Shown here piece by piece: positions 23,082 through 36,600 of a stretch of DNA of 64,000 bases. Both the position numbers and the translations under genes were made by a program. The notes under the pieces are model-generated. The model was given only the letters and a program-made list of their open reading frames with translations, searched no databases and was not told the DNA's origin. This DNA comes from Mesaphorura yosii (Eukaryota; Arthropoda; Collembola; Poduromorpha; Tullbergiidae), in assembly GCA_009869945.1 (NCBI GenBank), contig WIXG01000007.1, positions 310,001 to 374,000 on the forward strand, in the 5' to 3' direction. Numbering within the stretch: the stretch's first letter is position 1; each line of letters begins with the position of its first letter.

Positions 23082-24236
23082 TTACTTCTCTTCTCCGTCT
23101 ACCATTTGTCTTAGGATCACCTTGACCCTGCTCATATGTTTCTCCGAAGAATGACCGACCTTCCTTATGAATGCACCAAATGTCTTCCCTTCCAGATCCT
23201 TCCTGACACTGCTGAGTATTTCAGCATCGAAAGTTTTAATATTATCAATGCCTGGAACTGCAAAATACAATTGTTACACTAAAAATTAAGGAGAATATTT
23301 ACACGTAGAATTTTTCCCACTTACCATCTAGGCCTGCCCATGCAGCCTGAATTGGAAGCTCGACATAATGTTTTCGTAGCAAAGCGACACACTCGAGTGC
23401 GACGATATCAGTTCTTCCGTGATCAACCATAAAAACTAGTAATTCCCAGCCTTTGCGTCCTTCGTCGCGCCAAACAGGCTCTAAAACTTTTCCCCTGAAC
23501 CAAATACCAAATCATGAAGTGACATGTTCACTAGAAAATCGTGAAAATATTGATTTCTAACCTATGCCATGCTCCCGTAACAAAGCTGAATATTGCGTAG
23601 AATCCCTTCATCTCAATCTCGTCCATTGTCAAGACTTCGCTGACTTTCCAGTGCGCCTGGTAGTATTCATACATAGCATCCTCCAAAACTTTTAATTCTT
23701 TCCTGGTCCCAAAATTACGAATCTAAAAGCACGAATGACCTTAACACTTGAGATTTTAGGGCATCTGTGATTATTTCGGTTTATAAGCAGTCCCTAAGCT
23801 TACGTAAAAGTCGTTTGGAGTATCCACTTCGTCAACAATAACATCATTTAGAAGTCGGTCTGACCAATACGGCGATGAAGGTATTGGAACCGGCAAAGGG
23901 TAGACGAAAGTAGGATCTTCAGCAAGTATTTCTTTGTCATGTTCTGTAAATATCAAACAGAAGAGAGTCATATCCATTCATATGCAAATGGTACGTCCAA
24001 AACTCTAAACTGAAGTTGAGGGTACATTTCATGAAGTCTTTACCAGTCACAATAAATGCGCTGTGCACTTCGGCCAATTTGGGCGGAGGGTCATTTGTTA
24101 CGTTCTTCTCAGGATCACACCAATCCGGTAGCTGCCTATCCGACAACATTTCGGACGCTTCTTTGTACAAAGCTTCCTCGTCGAGGTTTCTCGCGCTAAG
24201 CAGAGCCTTCTCCCATTTATTCCGTTCCAAATCCAT
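23082..24236 (-). CDS. Single-Tudor-domain protein (Papi/TDRKH-like Tudor)
   Basis: Tudor domains bind methylated arginine, commonly on Piwi-type proteins in the piRNA pathway. Minus-strand exons in order: 24236-24044, 23943-23804, 23722-23562, 23494-23325, 23257-23082; 840 nt, 279 aa. The core Tudor runs about residues 150-230: DEVDTPNDFYI, then FYAIFSFVTGAWHRGKVLEP, then VFMVDHGRTDIVALECVALL and LPIQAAWAGL. This is the usual order of the Tudor barrel (entry strand, W-x-R-G-x-V, V-D-x-G). The N-terminal ~100 residues show no KH domain, unlike Papi/TDRKH. The start is uncertain: the ATG at 24236 follows an acceptor-like TTCACTAG, so an upstream exon may exist and could lengthen the protein. 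Upstream lies the divergent Set2 gene. Confidence 0.75.
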
Positions 24237-25106
24237 CCAAATGTTCACCCTAGTGAATACAGGTCACACGCCTCGAAGTCTCTACGAGTAACCGATACGA
24301 CTAATTAATGGACTGACACTTTCAAGGTGCGTGTGGTTGGAACAACATCATGATATCATTTTCAGAAATCAGCACCATCAGCACGGTTTAGAAAGATGGA
24401 ACAATCAATGACAAGACCTTTCGTGTTTCGTTCCTGTCGGATTTGGCACACTCGCGTACTTCGATACAACGAGTCTAGCTTCTGATTTCTGCGGATACGT
24501 TGCAGCTTTATCGTTGGTCCGGTCCTTGGAAAGCAATCGCTTGAATTATAATCACTACTGTATGATCGATCAGATTATCAAGCAACGAATATTAACTCAA
24601 TACTGACAAAAAAACACACAAAAATACTAATTCTTGAACTCGTGTTTTGCTGGAGTAAACTGAGACACTCGGAACGCGACAGCTGACGGCGGCTTTCGTA
24701 AGAAGTTGAATTGAAATTGAAAGTAAGTTTATCGCGTCCTGCTACTACGCTACGATTATCCGAGTCCCGTGAGAGTATTTCATAATTTAACAAAATAGTG
24801 CCAGTTTTTACTTACCAAATTATCTACGATCGCTCATTTCGCTAACAGCCTAATAAACCTACCCACTGCTGCTTTAGCGAATGCGGTTGATTGCTCCTGT
24901 TGTAAAGTATCTGACTGTATTTTTGGCATTTACACCGGGATTAAGGTAAGGTCAATTTTCTATCTTCTCGATTGATTTAGAGGTAGACTTATCAAATTCC
25001 AAATTCAAGTTGAAACGAGTGGGCATAGGTCACCACAAAGTGCAATAGGCGTAATGGGCAACCCCAGCGCATTAATTTGATTATATTGGCTTCCAATTCG
25101 TTTTAG
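24237..25106. promoter_or_regulatory. Shared region between divergent Tudor and Set2 genes
   Basis: About 870 bp separates the two head-to-head coding starts. It probably holds both promoters and leader exons. A plus-strand ATG at 24881 opens a frame ending at a strong donor (AAG then GTAAGG, donor at 24946), which could be a Set2 leader exon. No TATA box is evident. Confidence 0.5.
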
Positions 25107-28100
25107 ATGGACCCGTCGAGAAATTCGCGAGCGCTAAGTCCCGATATCACAGAACTGTGCGCACCGAAACGAGAACCTCAACCTAAGCAAAAACCACCTG
25201 ATACATCGACTGGTAGGATTTCGTCCTATGTTCTAATTATAACTGGGCTTAAATAAATTAACATGAGTCTTTTCAATTCCAGAAGAAGAAAATGACAGCA
25301 CAAAGATACGTCGGAGTACCAGAATTAAGAAACTCGAAAGTAGCCGTGGAGGTGCTCGTAGGAGAGAAGTTGTATTCGCAAGAAGTTCTGATCGTGAAAA
25401 TGCCAGCAGAAGTTTTGATCAAGATGATGACTCTAATTCTAATTCCAATAGCGGCAATGGACTTTCGATGTCTAACTCAGTCCCAAATTTGGCTAATTTA
25501 AACCTGAATCCTTCTATTGAAGAAGCAGGACAAGCAGCTAGTTCATTCACTCTAAACACAACGTCCATTCAGAGTTCAGCGATGAAGTTAAAATCTCGCT
25601 GGAGATATTCCCTTGATGCGGAGTCGTTCAAGTCTTCAGCTACCATTTCCACGTCAGATTCCAACGAGAACAGTGCAGAGCGGCCAGAATCAGTAGCCTC
25701 CTCAGTGGAAGCCGGTGATCTTGGCCCAAGTAGCCAGTTTGAAGACTCCGGTTCACAGTGGAAGCCTAACCCCAACTTAAAAAGCAGACCGGGCTATATT
25801 CTAGCCGACTCGACAGACGCTGAACTAATGGACAAATTAAAGGAATTTGAAGGCATCGAAGAAAGCATATTTCTGACTGAGAGATACGTGAGCAAAGAAG
25901 GCAGAGGAATGGTTTGCGATTGCTTCCTCACTCGCGAAGAAATATCACGGGGAGAAATTGGTTGCAATGATGACTGTTTAAATCGACTGCTAATGGTCGA
26001 ATGGTAAGCTTCAGCCTCAGTCCCACAAAGCGCAATGGCTAGTTTTGATATTACAATATGAGTATGGGTTAATTCATTTAACAGTGGAAATAGATGCCCC
26101 ACCGGAGATCGCTGCACGAACAAAAGCTTCCAGCGCAAGCATTATTGTGGCTTGGAAGTCTTTCGCACAGAACAGAAAGGTCATGGCTTAAGGACAACAC
26201 AGACCTTACCAGCGTGAGTGTGAACCGATAATCGCATGCTACATCTATGAAAAAATTAATGAATCCCATTCTGTCGATTCATCGTTTTAGGGGCGGTTTC
26301 GTTATCGAATACGTTGGTGAGGTGCTAGATCCGAGAGAATTTAAGCAGAGAACAAGAGAATATGCCAAAGGCAACCAGGAGCACTTCTATTTCATGGCTC
26401 TAAAGTCAGACGCAATTATTGACGCCACATTAAAAGGAAATTGCTCTCGATTTATAAATCACAGTTGTGAGCCTAATTGCGAGACACAAAAGGTAGGAAA
26501 TAAAAATGCATTTGCTCTTCAATATTTTGATGCAATATTTAATTTAAACAGTGGACTGTGAATGGTGAATTGAGGATTGGATTCTTTGCAATTAAGGACC
26601 TTGAAGTTGGTGAAGAAATAACATTCGACTATCAGTTCCAAAGATATGGGTATGCTAGGCAAACTTGGCACACTTTACACTTGAATTGATCATTTCTCAA
26701 TTCTATCTATGACTGTTAACTACTTAGAAAAAAAGCTCAACAATGTTTTTGTATGACACCATCGTGTCGAGGTTGGATTGGCGGCGATGAGGAAAGCACA
26801 GTGAAGGAATCGGAAAGGCTTCGATTGCGAGCTGAGAAGAAGAAAAAAGAGCGAATGCAATGGGAAGATGTTGCTGTAAGTGCTTCACTAGTTGAAGATT
26901 GTGTGAATTTAAAGAATATAGTACTAGCATACGATGTTCCTGTAGTTGGAAGAAGAATTGCAAAAGTTGGAGATAACTGGATTGAGGAATAAAACTCAGA
27001 CGCTGAATTTATGCCGACTGATGGTCAGAGCAGAAGATTGGGACGCTCGTGAAAGAATCCTGAATGTGTTAAATGACGGAGACAGACCGTGCCTCCGCCT
27101 CTTTCTGGATTATCATGGTCTTAAACTTCTATGGGCTTGGATGCTTAATTTACCTCTGCCGTCTCCTGATGCTGAAATCCAACTCATTCGAAATGACCGA
27201 TACCATTTGTTGGTGAGTCAGAATAACAGTTTAGTAGTTACGCTGAACAAACGCACAAAATTGCTATGTTGTACATCAATTTAAAGATTTTGAAGACGCT
27301 CAAGGCACTTCCAATACCAAACAAAACAATTTTACAAGATAGCAGAGTTTTACAAGTTATTGAAAAATGGTCGTCTGCACCTCCAACCTCGACAATGATA
27401 CTGAAGAAAGTAAAACCTGAAATCTCTGAAGCCACGTCGAGCGACTCTGTGGTAAAGGAAGAAATCAGGCCGCAGCTAGGATCTTCGCATCCCGTTGAAC
27501 CGGAAATCAGTGCCCTAGAACGACAATTGAATGATGTTGAAATTCAGCCGGTGTCGACTACCTCCGAAAGTATGGAAATTGTGCCTGGTCTTGATTTATT
27601 GGACCACGAGAGTGGCAATGGTGATCCAGGAGAACAGGTCACAACCACGGAAAGCATAACACCGGAAGTTGACGATTTGGTTACGCAAGAGCTTAAATGG
27701 GAGTTTGTCGAGACAGCACAGGATTTGCTAGGTTCATGGAACGAGCTGACTGAAGTGTTCAGAATCCCGAAGAGAGAAAGAGTGGAGCAAATGAAGAAGC
27801 ATGAACGAGCCGCTGATATAAGCGGTGGATTGTCAGCTCTGATTCGAAGACCGGCTTCGAATTTGTCAACCACTGGGCCGTATGGAAAAGACAGGTAGGC
27901 ACATACTGACATTTACATACGTCTAAACCTCCACGTTGTGAAGTTTGAATTTGAACTTTAATTTATAATTACGCAGTCGTCTGAATAAGGCAAAGTCGAG
28001 TCTTGAAAGAAAAGTGCCTGTGTTGGACTTTTCTTATCGAAATCGAGAAAGGCCTAGCCGCGAACAACGACCAAGCGTTCCCTTCCCTCAATCCAACCTA

Positions 28101-29889
28101 TCGAAGGAAGAAAGAAGACACTTATTTGCTGCCCAGGTGGCCCGTGAAGAGGAAGAAGAAAGAAATCGGCAAATGCAAGATCATATGGTAGTTTTGCATC
28201 AGGAACGATGCGCAAATCTTGGCTTGGATGCTGCTACTGTCCCGATATTAGATCCAACATGCACTTACTACTTGGAGCCATCGACAGTCACATGGAGAGA
28301 GATTGACTTAAATGGTAGGCAGTGGGCAGTACTTAAAATGTCTAGGAAATTAGCGTGAAGAAAGATTTCTTTATGTTGTCCATCGTGTTTAGATCCTACT
28401 CTGCCGCCTGAACTGGCACTAATTGTTCGAGCCAGTCAGCAACCTCCAGAACCAATCGATGTACTAACTCCAGAAGCCGAGTTTACGTTTCCTCCCTGGC
28501 CCCAGGGCCTTCCGCCTCCTCCTCCTTTGCCTCCGACAGTTTTACCAAGAGGATGGAGAATGGCTGTTGATGACGACGGGCGATGTTACTATTATGATAT
28601 TCGATCTCGCCAAACGCAGTGGAATCCTCCTTCGCCTGACACGTCCAGTTACAATTCATCTGACTCTTCTGATTCAAATTCCAGTGAAGATGAGGAAGTT
28701 GAAGATGAAAATATATCTCCTTCATATGACTTGGAAACGCCAAAGCTGAGGCTGAAGGTGTCAGACAGATCTGAACGTAGGAAAAAGTCTGGTTTAGTCG
28801 TAGAACGAATAATCAGTGTAAGTAATTCATCCAACATCCAACCGTTACCCTATAATAAGTGCACAGTGATGAAAATTATGAAAATGACATTGTTGCATTT
28901 AGCCCCGGGATGAAGATGATAAACCAGCCATTAGTCAGAAGTCAATTCGGGCGAAGAAACTTCAACTCATGGAACGAAAGATTCGACAGGAAGCACTCGA
29001 AGCTCGAGGACTAGGAAAAAATAACGACGAAGAAACGGACGTATTACCAGCGCCAGCTTTAAATAAAGAAGGAGACTTCCCCGAGGGACAAAGCTCACCA
29101 GAAGAAAGCACGAAGAAAGAAATCGATGAGGCGTCAATGAGTGAGGAAGGAATGGATGTAGATCTCTCAGAAGATAGTGCTGCTGGCGACGCAACGTCTA
29201 GTAATTCAGGCGATCAATCTTCAATAATAAGCAAGAATGAAATGTCACCGACGTTGCCAGGTTTTAGTCCAACGGAATCTCTTGAGGCCGATGTCAGTGA
29301 ACCTTCAACAGTGGAGAAGCCTTCGTCTCTTGGACCATCTCCGACATCTGATGAAACTATTTCCTTGGTCAGAGGCCATCCAGCGTCAACAAGTTTGACG
29401 CCCACGTTGAGTAAACTAGCAGACAAAGCTCATCGTAAAAGCAAAACAGTCGACAAGAAACTTACCCTACCCGATAAGCATAAACTGCAAAAACAGAAAT
29501 CAGTCAGTATTGACATCTTCAGAAGCCAAATAGCAAATGTCATAGTGGAACACTTGAATCCATATCGCAAGGCAAAGTGCACGATGGGCCGTATTACATC
29601 GAATGAGGATTTCAAACATCTTGCAAGGAAGGTAAGGTGTCCACTGTCAACGTCAGTTGTTCAACCAGCTTAATTGTCCTTTTGTCATGTTCAACGTTGA
29701 CTGCAATTGCCTATTTCTGAATAGATGACACACACCATAGCCTTGAAGGAGCTCAAACGCTGTCGAGACGGCAAGTCGCTCGTGGTCAATGAAAGTGTGA
29801 AGCACAAGACGAAAGAGTACGTGAAAAAGTACATGGCTAAATACGAAGGACGGGATTACGTCAAGTCTCCAGAAGAGGGAAAGCCATGA
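25107..29889 (+). CDS. Set2: Histone H3-K36 methyltransferase Set2/SETD2
   Basis: Set2 trimethylates histone H3 lysine 36 behind elongating RNA polymerase II. Exons: 25107-25212, 25283-26003, 26085-26213, 26291-26492, 26552-26649, 26728-26875, 26946-27212, 27287-27894, 27977-28314, 28393-28817, 28903-29631, 29725-29889; 3936 nt, 1311 aa. After a serine-rich N-terminus come the AWS domain (about residues 245-300; CDCF, CNDDCLNR, GNRCPTGDRC), SET (about 300-418; GGFVIEYVGEVLD, FINHSCEPNCE, EEITFDYQFQRYG) and post-SET cysteines (CFCMTPSCRGWIGG). A WW domain lies near 922-955 (LPRGWRMAVDDDGRCYYYD to QWNPPSP) and an SRI domain, which binds the phosphorylated polymerase tail, near 1215-1305 (VIVEHLNPYRK, FKHLARKMTH). 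The start ATG sits immediately after an acceptor-like TTTTAG. The acceptor at 27286 lacks a clear pyrimidine tract but is fixed by phase. AATAAA is at 30001-30006. Confidence 0.93.
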
Positions 29890-30637
29890 GAATAGGTTGC
29901 ACAGATCATATTTGCTATCAAGCCAAATTAGTATTAAGATTTTACGCAGAAACTCTTCTGCCCTTTTCTAGCATGACCAACTAAGACTCTGGCACGTGTC
30001 AATAAATTACAAGTAACAACATATGAAGTAATAAATGTTTAATCAAAATGAAAGTACAAAATATCACCGATAACAAACTTTCTATGATAATAACATCATA
30101 AATATGGTAATTATGGAATAAACCCGAAGACGGGTTTGTAACTACTTCAGTAGCACAGAGCATTCAGTATCCACATTTAAATACGTTCCCCATCACAAAT
30201 GCTTTCACTTCACCCAAAAGGCTAACAACTTATTTAGAAGAAAGTAATAAAATAACATTGGGAAACCTAATTAATTTAGTGATTTTCCACCAAAACAACG
30301 CTAGCGAACATGTGCAGGTGTCTCAATCTTGAGGTGCCCGTTCAATACTTCGCCATAATTCTGCCTGGCATGTTACGTCTAAGAGGAGGAGGCGACGCGA
30401 CGACGACAATCGCAAATGACACTGACATATTCAACCGTGCATAAATAATAATACTTCATGGTTTCTAGTTTCTACTCTAGTCAACGCCACGGCCACAATA
30501 TAACATATGACATTCATAACGCATGCTCTTCACGTTCTTGTTATGTAATTTGCGAAGTATGTCTATGTGGAACGGCACAGCGCAATTTAATTTAAATGCC
30601 GTCTCGCTATAAGACTCGCTGAACGCTGTGCGCTACA
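29890..30637. other. Convergent 3' region of Set2 and the ZP-N gene
   Basis: It holds the Set2 3' UTR (AATAAA at 30001) and, from the other side, the 3' UTR of the minus-strand ZP-N gene. No other gene is supported. Confidence 0.45.
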
Positions 30638-33600
30638 CTAAGCGTGAGAGGCAGACGAAAGCTGTTGACATGTCTCATCCAACTGAAGCGTAAATCGTTT
30701 AGGACTGCAATAACTGTTGTTATTGTCGCTTCTGCTGCTGCTGTTGGTACTGTTCTCTGTACCGGATGGGCTCTCCATATTAATTTCTTCGGAAAATTCG
30801 AAATCCAATTCCACTTCGAGTTCGGATCTGGTGTCAAGATTACGAGGCGCTCGATCTGGTGACATTGAGTGCGGCTGATGCTCATATTGTGAGTCAAGAG
30901 AACTTTCTCCGTCGTTCGCTCCGACGTGGAAGCTATTGCACACGCTTGAGAGCTGCGATGTCCTTCCGGAACTGCTGCCTGAGATGGATGCATTGTCATC
31001 TCCAGCTCCTACCATTGCGCCACTTTTGTAAGAAGACTTGATGAACCACAGAACCGAAGCCAGCCCGCAGACTATTACGAGCACCACCATCCCAAATACG
31101 ACGTAACCTTCAACCGTGCCCTCATCCTGATCGCTGCCCCTGCCGCCGCGTAGCTCAATGAGCGACAGCGGTCGTCGTTTTTCATGGCTCTCCTGATCCG
31201 GTAGCCGGGGATTACTCACCTCTTCGCCGCGCAGATACGCACGTGACTGGCGTTGTCGGAACTCTTGGAGTCCACTGATTGACTGAACGGAAGATTCGTC
31301 TTGAGAACGCGAGTCTTCGGTGCTGTTGTCGGCGAGCTCCGCCTCGGCGTCGGCCTCACCAACTGACGACTCTTCTGCGGCTTGACTGTTATCGTCTTGG
31401 GCGGACATGTCGTCCAGATCTTGTAATTGAGTCTCTTCGTTTGCACCTTTCACTGCTTTCACTTCGTTAGCGATAGTGCGATTTTGCACTCCGCGATGCG
31501 AGCCTTCTTTCTTCGCAACCAAAATATTGCTATTCTGCGAAGAAACACGTACCAGCTGAGAGAAGTCCAACGATTTTCCCACGCTGCTCGAACCTCGAGG
31601 GAGATTGACACTAAAATGAAACAAGAATTCCGAAGTCAGAAAAATTCAAGATCATTCATTCATAACTCATAAGTTGGCATAAGTCAGTGCTAGCATAAGC
31701 CAACTTTTCTGTTTGAATCTTTCGAGCAGAGCGCTGAGGATTATTACAATGCACTAACAGGCTCTGCTCAGTACTCAGTACGTGTTTTGGAAACGGATTA
31801 TCTTTTTCCGGGATTTGAAGAACGGGAAATCCTTCACGGTTCTTGGAAAATAGCACGGCATCTGTCTACATTCTTGAAGAATTACTTGGAATGGTTGCTC
31901 ATACTTTTTAGATAAATTCAAGGCCAATTTTTTTACCGTCACTTCGTATTAAATGCATTTAGAAGAAAATTCATTCCAAACTGAGATAATTGAGAGAATT
32001 TCATCCATCTCTGTCCATATCGCCACCTAGGCGCACGTGAGTGTATGTATCTCGTTTTTCAATTCGAGGAATTCAAACTGATAAAGAAAGGAAATTAAAT
32101 GCAGATAATGGTGAAGAAAGAAGCTCACGATTCTATTGTGGAAAATAAATCGATTTGAAGCGTTCAGGCACACTTCAAATATATTATTGTACTTAGGCGA
32201 GACGAGGAAGATATGAATTTAGTCATTGTGTGCTGCTCGAATGTGTGACAGGCCGAAGTGAATCTGAGCCGACATTACGCTTTCGTCTCGTGCAACTCAA
32301 TTCCGTCTTACATGCAAGAGTAATTCATTGGATCACACGCCTCATACGGCCTTGGGCATTTCGAAGTATTCGTATTACGTTGAGAATTCTGGAGTCCAAG
32401 TTCAGTACTGGAAAAGTACTCAGCACTGTACCAGCTCCAAGATTGAACTTAGCTGCTTTAAGTTTTGGTATTTATTAAGAGTTTTCGGGTTGCAATTAGA
32501 TCCGGCTCAAATTTCGCTTAAAAGTCTCATTACTTCATCAGCCGCACATTTCATGATTAGATGGGACAATATGTCTCAACCCTGAGATTCTTCGGCTAAA
32601 ATGTGATTGTAGCTAATGTAAATATCCATTTTCTCTTAAAACGAAATGAGTTTTTCATATCAGAGTAATTCGACACGTCCCGCCCCACTGTTTGGAATTC
32701 GAGCACCGCTGAACCGGTAGTATCGGTTCTTAGACTTCGTTTCACCTTCATACCTTCTGCGGAGTTACAATCAGCGGCACAGCGAGCCCACATCATTATT
32801 CAAACGTTAACGAAGTGGGTTACTTACCCGGCTTTGACAATGAATGACTCTGGTGAGAATGTGCAGACCACAACGAATCTTCGGGTACTGTGAGTAAGAA
32901 TTGGCAGATTTTCTTGTACCAGGATCACAGTCGTCACCTTCGAATTGTTCACTGTGCTACCGCATTCCTCATGCCGTATTTTCAGTGTGTACTGCGTCGC
33001 AGGGCTGTCGAAAAATTGCAGTTAATTAATTTGCGAACGAATCATCTTGTTTGTGGTCTCAATTAAATATGAATAGCATGATAGTTAAGGGTTCTTTTGG
33101 TGTGTTTTGTCAGAACTCCCAAACTCTAATTAATAATTATAAAGAATAAGGAGCAGGAGTCACTAGGAGTCTTTATTGCGTCTCAATTTCAGGCTAAGGG
33201 TGAAATTCTCGCTTCACACGGACATCAAGCACGAATTCCTCATTTTATAGCTGACTATTAGTTTACTGAGATCTTCCTCACTATGAAAATTCAGCTCTCC
33301 AGAACCATACTGCTTAGGGACAAGAATTTGTTCAATAACTTTCGGACTGCTCGAACTCGAATAACGCGAGGGAATTAATAACGCGGGCATTAGATATTTC
33401 ATATAATGCTCCAATAGCCTTGAATTCGTGAGGCTCACACAACGTGCAACATGAAAAATTCTCAGGAGACAAATCTTTATTATTTTGTCACGAATGAAAT
33501 GAATGCTTCAACTTTTGGCTTCGGCCCTTGGCGCATTGCGTGTCGCATTTTTCTATTCTCTCGTGCGGCTCAATTGAAACTGAGTTTACCCAAGTTGATG

Positions 33601-36600
33601 AATGTTCTGAAAGTTTTCATTCGACACACAAATGACATGAACACCACATTCCTCATGCGGTATCATTTATCATGATGTCATGTCAATATGCTATTTCAGA
33701 TGTTCAATTTCAAATGTCGACCAAGATGCGTGTCGACATTATTCAATGATGAAGACGTGCTCACAGTTTTTCAGTGAAAGATATGAAAATCGTTAAGCTT
33801 GAACAAATACACGCGGCGTAAATGTGTTGTCTCGGCAGAAAACTAGTTGAAATGAGCTTTCTCCTTGTTGGCCTCGACCCTTGTATTTGAATTACTCGTA
33901 CTGTCTCAATTACTCACGAGGAGCACGAATCATGAACACCGTTCATGTAAGTTATGAGCTTAAGTCACAAAGGCATGTGGATGTAGCATGGCAACGTTTC
34001 ATTGATACTATAATATTCCACGCGCACCATGTTACGTACCTTTGAGGATCTCCCTTCAAAGCGCATGACGGGCTTTGAGAATTTTCCACGGAAATTCGGC
34101 CTCCGAAGAAAGGTCCGGTTTCAACGACGACCACGCTCGAGTCGGTTAAGCAGGAGCTTGCCTTGGCAGAGACTAAAAATAAAGCGCAACAAAAATACGA
34201 AAGAATTTGGTTAATTAAATTCCTCCCATTTAATAATGGGTGACGAAACTCGGCTCACGTAGTCTGAAGCCAGCCTTACTCAATTACATATTTTAAGATC
34301 TTAGACGATTCGACGTCTTGAGAAAGCCTGCACGGAATTAAACTTTTTTATTGTTGCTCTGGGTCAGTTTCAACTTAGAGCAAGTCGGGTAAAGTATGCA
34401 AAAGGTGGAATTCTAATCCCGTGACGCTGACGAAGAGTCTGTCTGCATTTCAATTTTCGGTCTCGCTTGGTCTGATTATATCATTAAATGAAGTTCGCGA
34501 AGTGCTGGAAGATTTTGATTCTGGGAACAATTCTGTCTACATACTACAAATTGATGAAATTGTTTTTAGGCGGGTGTAATTTAAGCAAAAGCGTGCACTG
34601 CCACATGATAGTGTTTTTCCACGAGAAGGTCTCCAAGGGCTTTCAGATCCATAAAGTATAGTTAAACTGAAACAAAGGCCTCTTGGTTCCAATAAGGAAG
34701 ACGGGCCCAGGATGAAAGTTGATGTAACTTTCACATTGTTAATAGTCCAAGGCCAGACGCGCTTTCTTAACTATAAATTCTCATTCTCTCATTCGTGTAA
34801 CTTTCACTTACATCCTTTAGTTTGAAGTGAAATTTGTGCTGTGTCTCCGTCAACAAAGTTGTCCCACTCTTGTGGTTGTGGCATGATCTCAAATGAATAG
34901 TTTGTAGCCATTCGCAGTCCGCCAATGTCAATTTTGTACACACCATTTTTCTCAATTAACGTCTTGCTTACAGATTGCTGTTGCTTGTCTTTGCGCCCTG
35001 TTCGATGTGAGGAATTTCCGTGGCTGTCTACAATCTGGAAATGCATAAGGAAAAGTACAATAATGTGTTTGTAAGATTCCGATTCATGCTTAAGTGTCAG
35101 TGACATGGAGTATTTCCCTTATATTCTATTAAGTATCGAAATAACAATCATCAAAAGTAATTTTGCTATTTGCTGCTTACTGTTGCATGTTATGCTATTG
35201 CTATTGATTGAAAGTCGGGAGAACGACCTTCCTTGGAGAATTCCGGTACGCGTACTGCCTGCTGTTCGAGTGCACAGCCAAGTGTGATTGTTTACACGAT
35301 AAATTGTCAACTGGATTGACAGGTTCAATTCATGCCTCCCGGCACACCCGACTTGAGAAGGTACAGAAATAGTCAGTCAGAAATAACGTAGTCCTTTATT
35401 TGGTTTTATAAAGAGAAAGTTTTCCAGAGAATGCGTATAGCATAGCGTATACGCTTACGTATTACGTGCCAGTAATGTAATTCTAATATTACGTCGTATT
35501 TGCACTCCAAAGTACTATCACCAGTCACCGATTCGTCTTATAACGGTGTCCCAAAATAATCATACGTTAGAAACCCAAAATCAGGCAGAATACTGAAATA
35601 CACTGAAAAGAAGCGACAGGAAGAAAGATACCATATGCAATTTGTCACGATTCCGCATAAATACCAGTTCCTGCTGCCGTACGATTTGCAAACTATAAGG
35701 CACGGCGTCTCTTTTGCCTTTATGCTCGATTCAATAATTTTCGCCTTTACAGTAGCAGTCTAAGTTTATGAATCGTTATGCTCCACAAACTGCAAAAGAC
35801 TACAGGCGGCTGCGGCTGTGGCTTCGGTGCTGCTGTAACACAGATCATTAAACTCGGAAATTATTGACTTTATTGCAGGGAAATGTAAAGCACTTTGTAC
35901 TTTGTATGGAATTTGTGCTGAGCGCACCAAGTTCGTGAAGTTCGTGTGATGTAATTTATTGAACCAATTCATGTCTGACATAAAGTATTCTTGATGTGGC
36001 ATCCGTGGGTTTGCCTGGCTCTGAATACCGACCGACAACCCGTTATAAATATTTGAAAATCTCCCTTTTCTGTTATCGCAAACTTTCAAGCCTCACAAAC
36101 CTCATAAATTATGAATAACGAATCACATATTACGCGTTACGCCGCGCGGTGTACATCTTACAATTCCCAGTGCGTTCAAATTGAATCTTCAATATTGTGA
36201 AACGTTAGATCGAAACGAATTCTGCTTTCCCTGGTCTAACTTCATACGCTGTATATCAAATTCATCTGAATGCTTAATTTCCTGAACCCACTGAACCTCA
36301 AATCCGGACCTTCCAAGAATCAGGGGGGAAAAGGCAAACACCTTCCCGCAAATTCGTTGCAGGTTTTAATTTAAGCTTTCAAGCTCGCATTAACAATTTA
36401 CCTGATATCTGCAGCGATGGAGGCCCCACGAGTGTCGTTCGCAATAGCGCACTCGGAAGGCAGTCGGAGTCTTTTCTTGAGTCGTGGCTGGAAATTTCCA
36501 CTGGAGTGTTGCCATTCGATAACCAGCTTCGCCTTCCAGTTGACCGATTGTGTCTTAATGAATCAAAGCATAAAATATATCATGAACATACGTGGAACTA

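Noticed and set aside
33214-33438. Minus-strand frame in an intron of the ZP-N gene as an extra exon
   Set aside because: The flanking exons 34040-34172 and 32828-33004 already join in phase and complete the ZP-N cysteine pattern; inserting this frame would break it.
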